A DNA stretch of 64,000 nucleotides from assembly GCF_003640665.1 (NCBI RefSeq), contig NZ_QQXL01000005.1, positions 186,001 to 250,000 of the forward strand. The letters run 5' to 3'. The notes below the pieces were generated by a model. The model worked only from the letters and a program-made list of their open reading frames with translations. It searched no databases and was not told the origin of the DNA. Position 1 is the first letter of the stretch; every line of letters begins with the position of its first letter. This DNA is from Galactobacter caseinivorans. Lineage in GTDB: Bacteria > Actinomycetota > Actinomycetes > Actinomycetales > Micrococcaceae. The position numbers were made by a program, and so were the translations under genes. This document shows, one piece after another, positions 24,794 through 33,152 of the stretch.

Positions 24794-25582
24794 TTACGAG
24801 CGGCGGACGATGCGTTCCACGAGGCGGTCGGGCAGGACCGTGCTCGCCACCCGCGCGGCCTTGTAGCGCAGCGACGGGATGCTCACGCCACGGCCGGCGG
24901 CGGAGTCGGCCAGTCCCTGGCGCACCACGTCCTCCGCCTTGAGCCACGCGAACGCGGGGAAGCCCTTCACGTCCTGGCCCATGCGCTCGTGGAATTCGGT
25001 GCGCGTGAAGCCGGGGCAGAGTGCGGTGACGGCCAGGTCGGTCTCGGCGTAGTGCAGTGAGGCCCACTCGGAGAAGTTGACCATGGCCAGCTTGGCCGCG
25101 GAATAGGTGCCGCGCGGGGTGAAGGCCGCCACGGAGGCCACGTTGATGATGCGCCCGCCGCCGCGACGCAACATGGCGGTCAGGGCGGCGTGGGCAAAGC
25201 GAAGCGGCACCTCGGTGTGGATGCGCCAGTGATCGCGCTCGGTGGCCCAATCGTTCTGAGCAAAGCTCTTGCCCAGCCCGTAGCCGGCGTTGTTGACGAG
25301 CAGCTCCACGGGATCCACATCGCTGGCGATGCGGGCCTCCACGGCGAGCTGCCCCTCCTCCGTGAGAAGGTCCGCCACGAGGGCCTCGGCGTGGATTGCG
25401 TAGCGCGACTCCAGCTGGTGGGCCACCTCCGCCAGGCGGTCCGCGTCCCGGGCCACCAGAATCAGGTGGCGCCCTTGTGCGGCCAGTTGCGCGGCAAATT
25501 CCGCGCCAATCCCGGCCGTTGCGCCCGTAACAAGGGCGGTGCGGTGCGGCGAATCGCGGACGTTGCTCTGGCTCTGCTCCAT
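24794..25582 (-). CDS. SDR-family NAD(P)-dependent oxidoreductase
   Basis: Classical short-chain dehydrogenase/reductase of 262 residues. Cofactor motif TGATAGIG near residues 18-25, NNAGYG near 95, the catalytic Ser in INVASVAAF and the YSAAK pair (Tyr-x-x-x-Lys) near 160 are intact. The C-terminal half resembles the DltE/YqjQ-like group (LCPGFTRTEFHERMGQD). ATG 25582 is chosen because TAGGCT lies 7 nt upstream, giving a leaderless start, and the upstream frame extension has no SDR homology. The substrate is unknown. Its 3' side carries the symmetrical repeat array. Confidence 0.9.
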   Translation of the reverse strand: MEQSQSNVRDSPHRTALVTGATAGIGAEFAAQLAAQGRHLILVARDADRLAEVAHQLESRYAIHAEALVADLLTEEGQLAVEARIASDVDPVELLVNNAGYGLGKSFAQNDWATERDHWRIHTEVPLRFAHAALTAMLRRGGGRIINVASVAAFTPRGTYSAAKLAMVNFSEWASLHYAETDLAVTALCPGFTRTEFHERMGQDVKGFPAFAWLKAEDVVRQGLADSAAGRGVSIPSLRYKAARVASTVLPDRLVERIVRRS

Positions 25583-25589
25583 GCACCCG

Positions 25590-25595
25590 AGCCTA
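25590..25595 (-). promoter_or_regulatory. -10 box TAGGCT of the SDR gene
   Basis: On the minus strand TAGGCT is followed by 7 nt and then the ATG at 25582, again the leaderless arrangement. Confidence 0.45.
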
Positions 25596-25631
25596 CGGCC
25601 AGCGCCGCGCCGAATCCGGCCCGACACCACC

Positions 25632-26450
25632 TCAGGACCCTGGCAGTTCTCCACGTTCTGCGAGTAGGGCCAGCTGCGCGGACACGGTGTGCTCCGCCGC
25701 GGTGCGCACGGAGGCGTCCACGTCGGCGTACACCAGGTCCGTCACCGCGCCCACGTCCACCGCTTGGCCGCGCGCGCTCAGGTCCCACGCGGCGTCGAGC
25801 ACCTGGCGCAAGCGCCCCAAACGGTGATCCATGTACGCCTGCGCCAACGCGCCGACCGGTCCCGGGAAGCCGCCGTGCGCCGGCAGCGTGGGCACCGGCC
25901 CCAGGGCGCGCAGGCGCTCCAGGCTGCCAAGGTAATCGCCAAGGCGCCCGTCCGGGTGGTCAATGATCGTGGTGCCGCGCCCCAGAATCGTGTCGCCGGT
26001 CAGCACCGCAAGCGCCTCGCCTGCGCGCTCCAGGACCAGGCTCACGGAGTCCGAGGTGTGCCCGGGGGTCGCCAGGACGCGCAGGTTCAGGCCGCCGCCC
26101 GACGCCGCGTGGTCAAGGGGGATCAGCTCGGCGTCAGTCAGCGGCGGGGCGCCAACACTGAACTCGGGGGAGAAGCCGCGAGAGGGTGCGCCGGTGAGTG
26201 CGCGCAGCCGCGCCAGCCCGCCGGTGTGATCGTGGTGGCGGTGCGTCACCAGGATGAGCCGCACCGGGCCCAGCGCCGCGAGCGCGCCCTGGTGCGCGGC
26301 GTCGTCATCCCCTGGGTCCACCACGACCGCACCCTGCGGGGTCGCGATCACGAAGGTCTGCGTGCCATCCAGGGTCATGGGGCCGGGATTGTCCTGGGCC
26401 AGGACGCTGATCTGGGGGACGGGCGTGGGGGCAAGCGCGGAAGACTCCAT
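25632..26450 (-). CDS. Metallo-beta-lactamase-fold hydrolase
   Basis: A 272-residue MBL-fold protein of the glyoxalase II/LACTB2-like type. The metal-binding motif THRHHDHTGG (HxHxDH) is near residue 75, with later ligands in LATPGHTSDSVSLVL and GDTILGRGTTIIDHPDG. The C-terminal part, from LPAHGGFPGPVGALAQAYMDHRLGRLRQVLDAA, matches the winged-helix tail found in LACTB2-like members. ATG 26450 follows a CATACT -10-like box by 7 nt. The frame stays open far upstream but that part is antisense to copC. Likely a thioester, lactone or nucleotide hydrolase; the substrate is unknown. Confidence 0.88.
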   Translation of the reverse strand: MESSALAPTPVPQISVLAQDNPGPMTLDGTQTFVIATPQGAVVVDPGDDDAAHQGALAALGPVRLILVTHRHHDHTGGLARLRALTGAPSRGFSPEFSVGAPPLTDAELIPLDHAASGGGLNLRVLATPGHTSDSVSLVLERAGEALAVLTGDTILGRGTTIIDHPDGRLGDYLGSLERLRALGPVPTLPAHGGFPGPVGALAQAYMDHRLGRLRQVLDAAWDLSARGQAVDVGAVTDLVYADVDASVRTAAEHTVSAQLALLAERGELPGS

Positions 26451-26600
26451 GGCCGCCAGTATGCCGCGCCCGGCCCGGGCAGTGCACCAGCCGCCCCTTC
26501 CGGCCAGCCAACGCACAGCCGCGCGTCGGTAGGATGGAGGCGGTGCCGCGCACGCCGTGCTGGCGCCCGATTTCGTCGTCCGGCCTAGGAGGCCCCTGCA

Positions 26601-27269
26601 GTGTCCACCACCCGCCGCACCCCCTTCCGCTCGCGCGCCCTGCTGGCCCTGGCCGGCGCGCTCGCCGTGCTCGCGGCCCCCCTCGCCATCGCCGCCCCCG
26701 CCCAGGCGCATGACCAGCTCATCAACCGCGACAGCAGCCCCAAGGCCGGCAGCATCATCGACGTGGCGCCGGGCAAGATCACGCTGGTCTTCTCCGCTGA
26801 CCTCATGAATCTGGAGGGCAGCAAGGCCAACCAGATCGTGGTGACTGATCGCGACGGCAAGGAAGTCAGCACCGGAGAGACCTCCGTCAAGGGCGAGAAG
26901 ATGTCCCGCGATCTGAGCCCTCTGCCCGCAGGCACGTATGACGTGCAGTGGGCCGCGACCTCCTCCGATGGTCACCCGATTGGCGACAACGGCGACTACG
27001 CCTTCACCGTCACCAAGGGCGAGAAGGGCAAGGCATCCAAGGGGGCCGGTTCGTCCTCCGCCAAGGCCTCCTCCGGCGCTGCCAAGGCGTCCCCGGACAC
27101 CGCTGGCACGCCCAAATCCGGCGCCACGCAGACTCCGGCCGCCGCGCAGGCCGCGGATCAGTCCCCGACCAACACCATGATGTGGATCGTGGGCGGGTTC
27201 TTGGTCCTGGCCATCTTGCTTGGCGTGGTGTTGCAGCTGACGCGCCCCAAGAAGCGCCGCGAGGAGTAG
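26601..27269 (+). CDS. CopC-domain copper-binding protein with C-terminal membrane anchor
   Basis: Extracytoplasmic copper-handling protein, 222 residues. A signal peptide (residues 1-34) ends AQA, leaving His as first mature residue (HDQLINRDSSPKAGS), the histidine that CopC proteins use in copper binding. The CopC domain spans about residues 35-135 (PGKITLVFSADLM, WAATSSDGHPIGDNGDYAFTV). A Lys/Ala/Ser-rich linker of about 45 residues leads to a C-terminal helix (TMMWIVGGFLVLAILLGVVL) and a basic stop-transfer tail. GTG 26601 follows AGGAGG. It sits near PCuAC and DyP genes, consistent with copper delivery. Confidence 0.9.
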   Translation: MSTTRRTPFRSRALLALAGALAVLAAPLAIAAPAQAHDQLINRDSSPKAGSIIDVAPGKITLVFSADLMNLEGSKANQIVVTDRDGKEVSTGETSVKGEKMSRDLSPLPAGTYDVQWAATSSDGHPIGDNGDYAFTVTKGEKGKASKGAGSSSAKASSGAAKASPDTAGTPKSGATQTPAAAQAADQSPTNTMMWIVGGFLVLAILLGVVLQLTRPKKRREE

Positions 27270-27306
27270 GCAGCTCCCGTCCACCTCAGGCAGCGCCTGC
27301 TCCACC

Positions 27307-27867
27307 TCAGGCGGTGCCCGCCTGCCCTCCGGCGGGCGCCGGCCGGTCCGTGGCCGGGCCCGCCGCGGCCTGGCGAGGGTGGGCCTCCACGAGCAGGCTG
27401 AGCAAGCGCTTGAGCTCCGCGTGATCCTGGGCGCCGAGGGTGGCGAAGTACTCCGAACCGCGCTGGGCGCGCATCTGGCTCACGCGCCCCTCGATCTCGC
27501 GTCCGGCGTCCGTGGCTGTGAGGAGGACGGCGCGTTTGTCGCTGGGATCCGGCGTGCGGGTGATCCACCCCTCTGACTCCAGCTGGCCAATCACCTCGGC
27601 TGCGGAGCGCGCTGCGATACGCAGCTGTGAGGCGACGTCGCGCTGGCGCTGGGGGGCGCCGTCGTGCGCCACGATGGTGTGCAAGGCGCGCCACTGGTGC
27701 GGGGAAATCCCGAAGGGGGAGAGGTCCGCCATCCAGGAGCGGCGCAGGCCGTGAGAGACAAAGTGCACCAGGTCGGGGAGCTCCGGCTGGGCGCCGGGAT
27801 CAGTGCCGGGATCAGTGCCGGGGTGGGCGTCTGTGGTGGCGGCGGGAAGAACTGGCACGTGCGTCAT
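27307..27867 (-). CDS. MarR-family transcriptional regulator
   Basis: A 186-residue winged-helix regulator. The DNA-binding part has ISPHQWRALHTIVAHDGAPQRQRDVASQLRIAARSAAEVIGQLESEGWITRTPDPSDKRAVLLTATDAG, with the DKRA wing typical of MarR. The N-terminus carries repeated PGTD units. ATG 27867 follows a TACAGT -10 box by 6 nt (leaderless type). It is divergent from an ABC exporter gene; two identical 11-bp palindromes lie between them, so it probably represses the exporter and itself until a drug or metabolite binds. Confidence 0.9.
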   Translation of the reverse strand: MTHVPVLPAATTDAHPGTDPGTDPGAQPELPDLVHFVSHGLRRSWMADLSPFGISPHQWRALHTIVAHDGAPQRQRDVASQLRIAARSAAEVIGQLESEGWITRTPDPSDKRAVLLTATDAGREIEGRVSQMRAQRGSEYFATLGAQDHAELKRLLSLLVEAHPRQAAAGPATDRPAPAGGQAGTA

Positions 27868-27908
27868 GTTCTTACTGTAGGCACGTGCCGCCCCGATCGG
27901 AAGATTGC

Positions 27909-27949
27909 GAGGTAACCTCTTTACATTGCATATTTGTGGAGGTAACCTC
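27909..27949. promoter_or_regulatory. Twin operators GAGGTAACCTC between MarR and ABC exporter genes
   Basis: The perfect 11-bp palindrome GAGGTAACCTC occurs at 27909-27919 and 27939-27949. Centre-to-centre spacing is 30 bp, close to three helical turns, so two dimers would sit on the same DNA face. They flank the low-GC stretch that holds the probable exporter promoter. Confidence 0.8.
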
Positions 27950-28005
27950 CTTATTGAGGTTGGCCACCATCGAGCCAACCCATCGCACAAAGAAGGAGGT
28001 TCCGG

Positions 28006-29868
28006 ATGACCCACGGTCCCGTTCCTCACAACCCCGGACATGCCGGGGGCGGCCGCATGGGCGGCCCATCTCGTGTCAGCAAGGCTGACCAGTCCCAGCT
28101 CACACTGCACCCCGTGAGCCTGCGCCGCATCGGCCGGCTCTTCACCCCCTACAAGGGTCCCCTCCTCCTGGTGGTGCTGCTGATCACGGGCAGCTCGCTG
28201 GTGTCCCTCTTCCAACCGTTCCTGGTGCGCGGCGTGATTGACGACGCCCTGCCGCACGCGAACATCTCGCTCTTGGCCTGGCTGGTTGCCGCCATGATCG
28301 CCGTCGCCGCCATCACCGCCGTGATCGGCGTGTGGCAGACCTGGATTTCCACGCGAGTGGGCCAGGGCGTGATGCATGATCTGCGCACCAAACTCTTTGG
28401 CCACCTCCAAGCCCAGTCCCTCGGCTTCTTCACCAGGACCCACGGCGGTGAAGTGCAGTCCCGCATGACCAATGACATCAACGGCATGCAGAGCCTGGTC
28501 ACCAACTCCGCCACCGCCGTGGCCGCCAACGTCACCACCGCCATCGGCACTGCCATCGCCATGATCGCGCTCTCCCCGTGGCTGGCCCTCATCTCCCTGA
28601 TTGTGCTGCCACCCTCCGTTTGGGTGGCGCGCAAGGTGGCGCTGCTGCGCCGGGACATCACCCTGAAGCAGCAGGCGCACATGGCGACCCTGCAGAATTA
28701 TGTGGATGAGGGACTCTCCGTCTCTGGCATTCGCCTGGCCAAGACGGTGGGCTCCACCGGACGCGATGCAGAGCGCTTCTCCGGGGCAAGCAAGGAGCTC
28801 GCCGACCTGGAAATGCAGTCCCAGTTGGCCGGGCGCTGGCGCATGGCCACCATGCAGATCGTGTTTGCCGCGATCCCCGCCGTGATCTACCTGGCCGCGG
28901 GCTTCCCTGTGGGCGGCGAGGGGCTCTCCATCGGCACCGTCGTGGCCTTCACCGCCCTGCAGTCAGGCCTCTTCCGCCCCGTCATGGGCCTCATGAGCGT
29001 GGGCGTGCAATGGGTCACCGCCATGGCCTTCTTCTCCCGCATCTTTGAATGGCTGGACCTGGTTCCGGAGATCAAGGAGCCGCAGCAGCCGGCCAGCATG
29101 GACCTGGCGACGGTGCGCGGCGAGGTGCGCTTTGAGCACGTGGACTTTGCCTATGACGGCCACGAGCGCAACGTGCTCACGGACGTTGACCTGACCATCC
29201 CCGCCGGCACCACCACCGCAATCGTGGGCCACACGGGATCCGGCAAATCCACGCTGGCCTCCCTTCTCCCGCGCCTGAACGACGTGAGCGCAGGCCGCGT
29301 CCTGATTGACGGCGTGGACGTGCGGGAGATGCGCTTTGCCGACCTGGCCGCCATCGTTGGGGTGGTCTCCCAGGAGACCTACCTGGTGCACGCCTCGGTG
29401 CGGCAGAACCTGCTGGTCGCGGCCCCTGACGCCGACGACGAGCAGCTCTGGGACGTGCTTGAGGCGGCCCGGATCGCTGACCTGGTGCGTGGCCTGCCGC
29501 AGGGCATGGACACCATGGTGGGCGCGCGCGGGCATCGCTTCTCTGGTGGGGAGCAGCAGCGCCTGGCCATCGCGCGGACCCTGCTGCGCAACCCCCGCGT
29601 CCTGGTCCTGGATGAGGCCACCAGCGCGCTGGATAACACCACGGAGGCGCAGGTGCAGGCGGCCCTGGACCACCTGGCCTCCACGCGCACCACGCTCACG
29701 ATTGCGCACCGGCTCTCCACGGTGGAGGACGCGCAGCAGATCGTTGTGCTCGACGGCGGTCGCGTGCTTGAGCGCGGCACCGCACCTGAACTGCGGGAGC
29801 GCGGCGGTGCTTTTGCCGAGCTCTCAGCGCGGCAGCGCGAGGGTGCCGGCGAGGTGGACGCGCACTAG
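28006..29868 (+). CDS. ABC exporter, fused membrane and ATPase domains (multidrug type)
   Basis: A 620-residue half-transporter. Residues 1-380 hold six helices of the type-1 exporter fold (LLVVLLITGSSLVSLFQPFLV, LLAWLVAAMIAVAAITAVIGVWQTWI and others); residues 385-610 hold the ATPase with Walker A GHTGSGKST, signature FSGGEQQR (a variant of LSGGQ), Walker B VLVLDEATSALD and an AHRLST H-loop. It would work as a homodimer, since no partner gene is adjacent. ATG 28006 follows AAGGAGG. The divergent MarR gene and its twin operators suggest drug-inducible expression. Confidence 0.93.
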   Translation: MTHGPVPHNPGHAGGGRMGGPSRVSKADQSQLTLHPVSLRRIGRLFTPYKGPLLLVVLLITGSSLVSLFQPFLVRGVIDDALPHANISLLAWLVAAMIAVAAITAVIGVWQTWISTRVGQGVMHDLRTKLFGHLQAQSLGFFTRTHGGEVQSRMTNDINGMQSLVTNSATAVAANVTTAIGTAIAMIALSPWLALISLIVLPPSVWVARKVALLRRDITLKQQAHMATLQNYVDEGLSVSGIRLAKTVGSTGRDAERFSGASKELADLEMQSQLAGRWRMATMQIVFAAIPAVIYLAAGFPVGGEGLSIGTVVAFTALQSGLFRPVMGLMSVGVQWVTAMAFFSRIFEWLDLVPEIKEPQQPASMDLATVRGEVRFEHVDFAYDGHERNVLTDVDLTIPAGTTTAIVGHTGSGKSTLASLLPRLNDVSAGRVLIDGVDVREMRFADLAAIVGVVSQETYLVHASVRQNLLVAAPDADDEQLWDVLEAARIADLVRGLPQGMDTMVGARGHRFSGGEQQRLAIARTLLRNPRVLVLDEATSALDNTTEAQVQAALDHLASTRTTLTIAHRLSTVEDAQQIVVLDGGRVLERGTAPELRERGGAFAELSARQREGAGEVDAH

Positions 29869-29892
29869 GCGCAGGCTGGGATGCCGTCCCGC

Positions 29893-29933
29893 GTTCGCCC
29901 GCACTTCTATCGACGGTAGAATTGCGGGCGAAC
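29893..29933. terminator. 17-bp inverted repeat after the exporter gene, overlapping the next promoter
   Basis: Arms 29893-29909 and 29917-29933 are inverse to each other except for one position, with a 7-nt loop. The right arm contains TAGAAT (29917-29922), a good -10 box for the gene starting at 30001, so one element may end one transcript and start or regulate the next. Confidence 0.65.
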
Positions 29934-30000
29934 GTGCGGTTGGCTGGAGCCGCCGCGCGCCCTGCGTCCCACGCTCAAGTACCCCGGAGGAGGCCCCGAT

Positions 30001-30673
30001 GCAGAATCGCCTGCGTCCGCTTGGCCGTGCCTGGGGTGCCTCCGGGGTGGCCGTTGGCTTGGCCGCGCTCTCCCACTCTGTGGCTGGCGGGCACGCTCCA
30101 GAACCCTTGTTATTGGCTGTGGCGTGGGCCCTGGGCGCCGTGATGGCGCTGCCATTTACCTCACGCAGGGCCTCGCTTGTTCGGCTCGCCGGCCTGCTCC
30201 TCCCCGCCCAGCTCATTTACCACGTGGTCTTTGGCGGCATGCACGCCGGGGCGCACGGCGGCTCCGCGCACGCCGGGCCGCATGGGGGTAGCGGCGTGGT
30301 GCCCACGCTGGCGGACGTCACGGCGTCCGACGCTGCCACGCACCTGACCCACACCGCCTCCGCCGTAGCCGGTGAATTTCCCGCTGGCACCGCAGAGGCG
30401 GCGTCCGCCCAGCCGCTCATGCTGCTGGCCCACGTCCTCTCTGCCGTGCTCTCGGTGCTGGTCATCCGCCATGCCGAACGTGCCGTCGCCGCGGCCTGGG
30501 ACTGGTGCCATCTGCGCCTGGTTGCCGGGGTGCGGTTGCCGCGGATCCCGGCCCCGCGGCGTCGGGCACAGCGTGCCAGGCCCTCGTGGGAGCTGCCGCG
30601 CCCGCACCTGCTTGGCCTGCCCTTGGCCGCGTTGCGGCACCGCGGCCCTCCCGCCGCGCTCGCGTACGCCTGA
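30001..30673 (+). CDS. Histidine-rich membrane protein of unknown function
   Basis: A 223-residue protein with four predicted helices: residues 16-33, 38-54 (PLLLAVAWALGAVMAL), 64-80 and about 142-160. Between helices 3 and 4 is a loop of about 60 residues rich in His, Gly and Ala (GGMHAGAHGGSAHAGPHGGSG), which could bind metal. The C-terminal 50 residues are strongly basic. GGAGGAGG precedes the ATG. It lies upstream of the copper chaperone and DyP genes but is separated from them by a terminator. A copper-related role is inference from the His-rich loop and neighbours. The 3' end lies in a 24-bp duplication. Confidence 0.75.
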
Positions 30674-30699
30674 ACCGCCGCGCTCGCGCACGCCTGAAC
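30652..30699. repeat. 24-bp tandem duplication over the end of the membrane protein gene
   Basis: The 24-bp unit starting CGCCGCGCTCGCGTACGCC at 30652 is repeated at 30676 with one difference. The first unit contains the stop codon of the preceding gene. Confidence 0.7.
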
Positions 30700-30754
30700 C
30701 GCTGTGCCCGAGCGAAACTGCGAAACCTCCCGTCGCCAAAACACCCCTGCCCCG

Positions 30755-30777
30755 GAAATGGACCGCGGGTCCATTTC
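30755..30777 (+). terminator. Terminator hairpin upstream of the PCuAC gene
   Basis: GAAATGGACC (30755-30764), loop GCG, GGTCCATTTC (30768-30777), followed by TTG. A compact 10-bp stem with a partly T-rich 3' arm fits an intrinsic terminator for the upstream membrane protein gene. Confidence 0.7.
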
Positions 30778-30946
30778 TTGTGGGGGCACCTTTCTGGCGC
30801 CGGACAGTTTCCGGCCCCACTGGACTACACACGTCCCCACACCACTGCCTGCCACAGCCGCGGCGCTCGCCTGAGCGCCCACCAGTGGCACGCGCCCGGA
30901 AGTCGGCACCATGCCTCCCGGGCCATATACCCCTGAAGGAAACATC

Positions 30947-31516
30947 ATGAACAAGAAGATCTCCGCCCTTTCCCTCGCCGCGAGCCTTGCCCTGGTGGGC
31001 GGCGCGCTGACCGGCTGCGCCTCCGGGTCTGCCCCGGCAGACTCCTCTGGCCAGTCCGTCTCCACCACGGCGGCGGCCGCCGCCGAGCAGAACATGCCCG
31101 CCATCTCCGTCGCCGACGCCTGGGTCAAGGCCACCGAGAGCGATAACGACATGTCTGGCCTGTTCGGCAAGATCGAAAACAGCAGCGACCAGGAACGCAC
31201 CATCGTCAAGGCCACCAGCGACTCCGCAGGCATGGTCCAGCTCCACACCACCGTTCCCACGCCCAACGGCGGCAGCGTCATGAAGGAGAAGGAGGGTGGC
31301 TTCCCGGTCCCGGCCGGCGGCTCCATCGCCTTTGAGCCCGGCGCCAATCACGTCATGCTCATGGACCTGAAGTCCACTCTCAAGGCGGGAGATATCGTCA
31401 AGGTCACCCTGACCATGGATGATGGCAGCACGTCCACCGTGGAGGCTCCGGTCAAGGCGTTCTCTGGCGCCAAGGAGAGCTACGCACCCACGGGTGACTC
31501 CTCCACGGATCACTGA
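30947..31516 (+). CDS. PCu(A)C-type copper chaperone lipoprotein
   Basis: A 189-residue extracytoplasmic protein of the DUF461/PCu(A)C family, which carries Cu(I) to cuproenzymes such as cytochrome oxidase. Lipoprotein signal with lipobox LTGC near residue 25 and a low-complexity Ser/Ala linker. Conserved metal ligands are present: Met in DNDMSG, His in MVQLHTT, Met in SVMKEKEGGF and the HxM pair in GANHVMLMDL. ATG 30947 follows GAAGGA. The DyP peroxidase gene starts 13 bp after its stop, so the two are one operon. Confidence 0.92.
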   Translation: MNKKISALSLAASLALVGGALTGCASGSAPADSSGQSVSTTAAAAAEQNMPAISVADAWVKATESDNDMSGLFGKIENSSDQERTIVKATSDSAGMVQLHTTVPTPNGGSVMKEKEGGFPVPAGGSIAFEPGANHVMLMDLKSTLKAGDIVKVTLTMDDGSTSTVEAPVKAFSGAKESYAPTGDSSTDH

Positions 31517-31529
31517 GCGGGCCCCAGAC

Positions 31530-32864
31530 ATGACTGACGATCAGCACACTGCAGACCCCGCCGCGGACGCTCCGCGGCGGGGCACGGATCGTCGCTCCCT
31601 CCTTCGCGGCGGCCTCTTGGCCGCCGCGGGGGCGGCCGCCGGGGCCGGTTTTGGCCTGGCCGGTGGGGCGGCGTTTTCTTCCCAAGGCGGCGGGGCGGGC
31701 GGCGCAGTGCCCGACGCCGTGGGGGCGAGTCCCAGCGCGGCCCCGGTGGGGTCCGCGGACGTTCCCGGCGGGCGCGGCTCGGTGGCCTCGGGATCCCTCG
31801 GCACGGCGACGATTGCCGTGTCTGAGGCGGGACGCCAGGCCGGAGTGCACACGCCGCCCGGCGCGCATGCCATCTACCGGGCCTACAACGTCAAGAAGGG
31901 GATGGGTGCCCAGCGCATCAAGGGCTGGCTTCGCCTGCTCAGTGATGATATCTCCCGGCTCATGCGGGGCACCGAGGTGCTCGCGGACGTCGAGCCGGAA
32001 TTGGGGGAGGCCCCGGCTTCCCTGACCATCACGCTGGGACTGGGCCGCGGCCTGGTGCGCGCGGTGGGTGCCACCCCTCCGCGCTGGCTTGCGCCACTGC
32101 CCGCCTACAAGATTGACCGCCTCGACGCCCGTTGGGGTGAGGCGGACATGGTGTTGCAGCTGACCTGTGATGACCCGCTGACCCTGGCGCACGCCGACCG
32201 CGTGCTTCAACGGGAGAGCGCGCCCTTTGGTGAGGTGGCCTGGGTGCAGGAGGGGTTCCGGCACGCCCGCGGCGCCCGGCCGGACGGCACCACCATGCGC
32301 AATCTCTTTGGGCAGGTGGATGGCACCAGCAATCCTGTGCCCGGAACCCCGGACTTTGACCAGTTGGTGTGGCGCACCGGTGCCGGGGCGTTTGGGCAGG
32401 GCGGGACCTCCCTGGTCCTGCGGCGCATCGCCATGAACCTGGACACGTGGGATGAGGTGGACCGCTCGGCGCGGGAGAACTCGATGGGACGCACGCTCAA
32501 GGACGGCGGCCCCGTGACAGGCGGAGCCGAACGCGACGAGCCGGACTTTGAGGCCAAGCGCGGGTTGGTGACGGTGATCCCGGACTTTGCCCACGTGCGT
32601 CGGTCCCGGACCGGCAACGATGCCGAGCGCATCTATCGACGCGGTTTCAACTACGCGGACCCCGGGGCCAGCGGTCATGACCGCGCGGGGCTGCTCTTCG
32701 CTTCCTTCCAGGCGGACCCGATGAAGCAATTTCATCCCATCCAGGCCCGCCTGGCACAGATGGATCTGCTCAACGAGTGGACCGTGCCCGTGGGCTCGGC
32801 GGTGTTCTGGATCCCACCCGCGGCAAGCGAGGGTGGCTTCTTGGGGGAGGGGCTGTTCACCTGA
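31530..32864 (+). CDS. Tat-exported dye-decolorizing (DyP) haem peroxidase
   Basis: Haem peroxidase of the DyP family, 444 residues. The N-terminus has a twin-arginine signal (TDRRSLLRGGLLAAAG) and a Gly/Ala-rich region, so it is exported folded. The catalytic distal GxxDG motif is in NLFGQVDGTSN; the proximal haem His is probably that in PDFAHVRRSR; LLFASFQADPMKQF and NEWTVPVGSAVFWIPP are family blocks. Similar enzymes (EfeB, DtpA) act in iron or copper handling. Co-transcription with a PCuAC chaperone favours a link to copper, as known for DtpA of Streptomyces lividans. ATG 31530 is preceded by no strong ribosome binding site. Confidence 0.93.
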   Translation: MTDDQHTADPAADAPRRGTDRRSLLRGGLLAAAGAAAGAGFGLAGGAAFSSQGGGAGGAVPDAVGASPSAAPVGSADVPGGRGSVASGSLGTATIAVSEAGRQAGVHTPPGAHAIYRAYNVKKGMGAQRIKGWLRLLSDDISRLMRGTEVLADVEPELGEAPASLTITLGLGRGLVRAVGATPPRWLAPLPAYKIDRLDARWGEADMVLQLTCDDPLTLAHADRVLQRESAPFGEVAWVQEGFRHARGARPDGTTMRNLFGQVDGTSNPVPGTPDFDQLVWRTGAGAFGQGGTSLVLRRIAMNLDTWDEVDRSARENSMGRTLKDGGPVTGGAERDEPDFEAKRGLVTVIPDFAHVRRSRTGNDAERIYRRGFNYADPGASGHDRAGLLFASFQADPMKQFHPIQARLAQMDLLNEWTVPVGSAVFWIPPAASEGGFLGEGLFT

Positions 32865-32898
32865 TGGTCGCCGCCTGACGCGGGGGTGAGCGCCCGTC

Positions 32899-32904
32899 TA
32901 GGCT
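32899..32904 (+). promoter_or_regulatory. -10 box TAGGCT of the small HhH protein gene
   Basis: TAGGCT followed by 7 nt and the ATG at 32912; leaderless arrangement. Confidence 0.45.
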
Positions 32905-32911
32905 CGGCCGC

Positions 32912-33130
32912 ATGAGTGAACAGGAACATGCGGCGGACCTGACGGAGTTCCCGCGCGAGATTGGCCGGCCGGCCGCCAGGGCCCTGATCCAGGCCGGGTT
33001 CGCCACCTGGGCGGTGCTCAGCGGGCAGAAGCGGGCGGACGTCGCGGCTCTGCACGGCGTGGGCCCCAAGGCCATGCGTGAGCTGGACGAGGGGCTGGAT
33101 CAGCGCGGCCTGGCCTGGGTGGCCGGCTGA
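32912..33130 (+). CDS. Small helix-hairpin-helix protein
   Basis: A 72-residue protein. The segment FPREIGRPAARALIQAGFATWAVLSGQKRADVAALHGVGPKAMRELDEGL is a pair of helix-hairpin-helix-like elements as in the C-terminal domain of RNA polymerase alpha and in small proteins of the Cdd1 type; GVGPKA is the hairpin. It may bind DNA non-specifically. A TAGGCT box 7 nt upstream supports expression without a leader. It stands alone between the DyP and MarR genes. Function unknown. Confidence 0.75.
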   Translation: MSEQEHAADLTEFPREIGRPAARALIQAGFATWAVLSGQKRADVAALHGVGPKAMRELDEGLDQRGLAWVAG

Positions 33131-33152
33131 TCAGGCCCGCCCGCCTGCCCGG

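Noticed and set aside
26451-27305. N-terminal extension of the metallo-beta-lactamase gene antisense to copC
   Set aside because: The frame is open only because the genome is GC-rich; the upstream part has low-complexity composition and lies opposite a clear signal-peptide protein.
27868-28680. Extension of the MarR gene far upstream
   Set aside because: It overlaps the ABC exporter and its operators; the MarR domain starts after ATG 27867.
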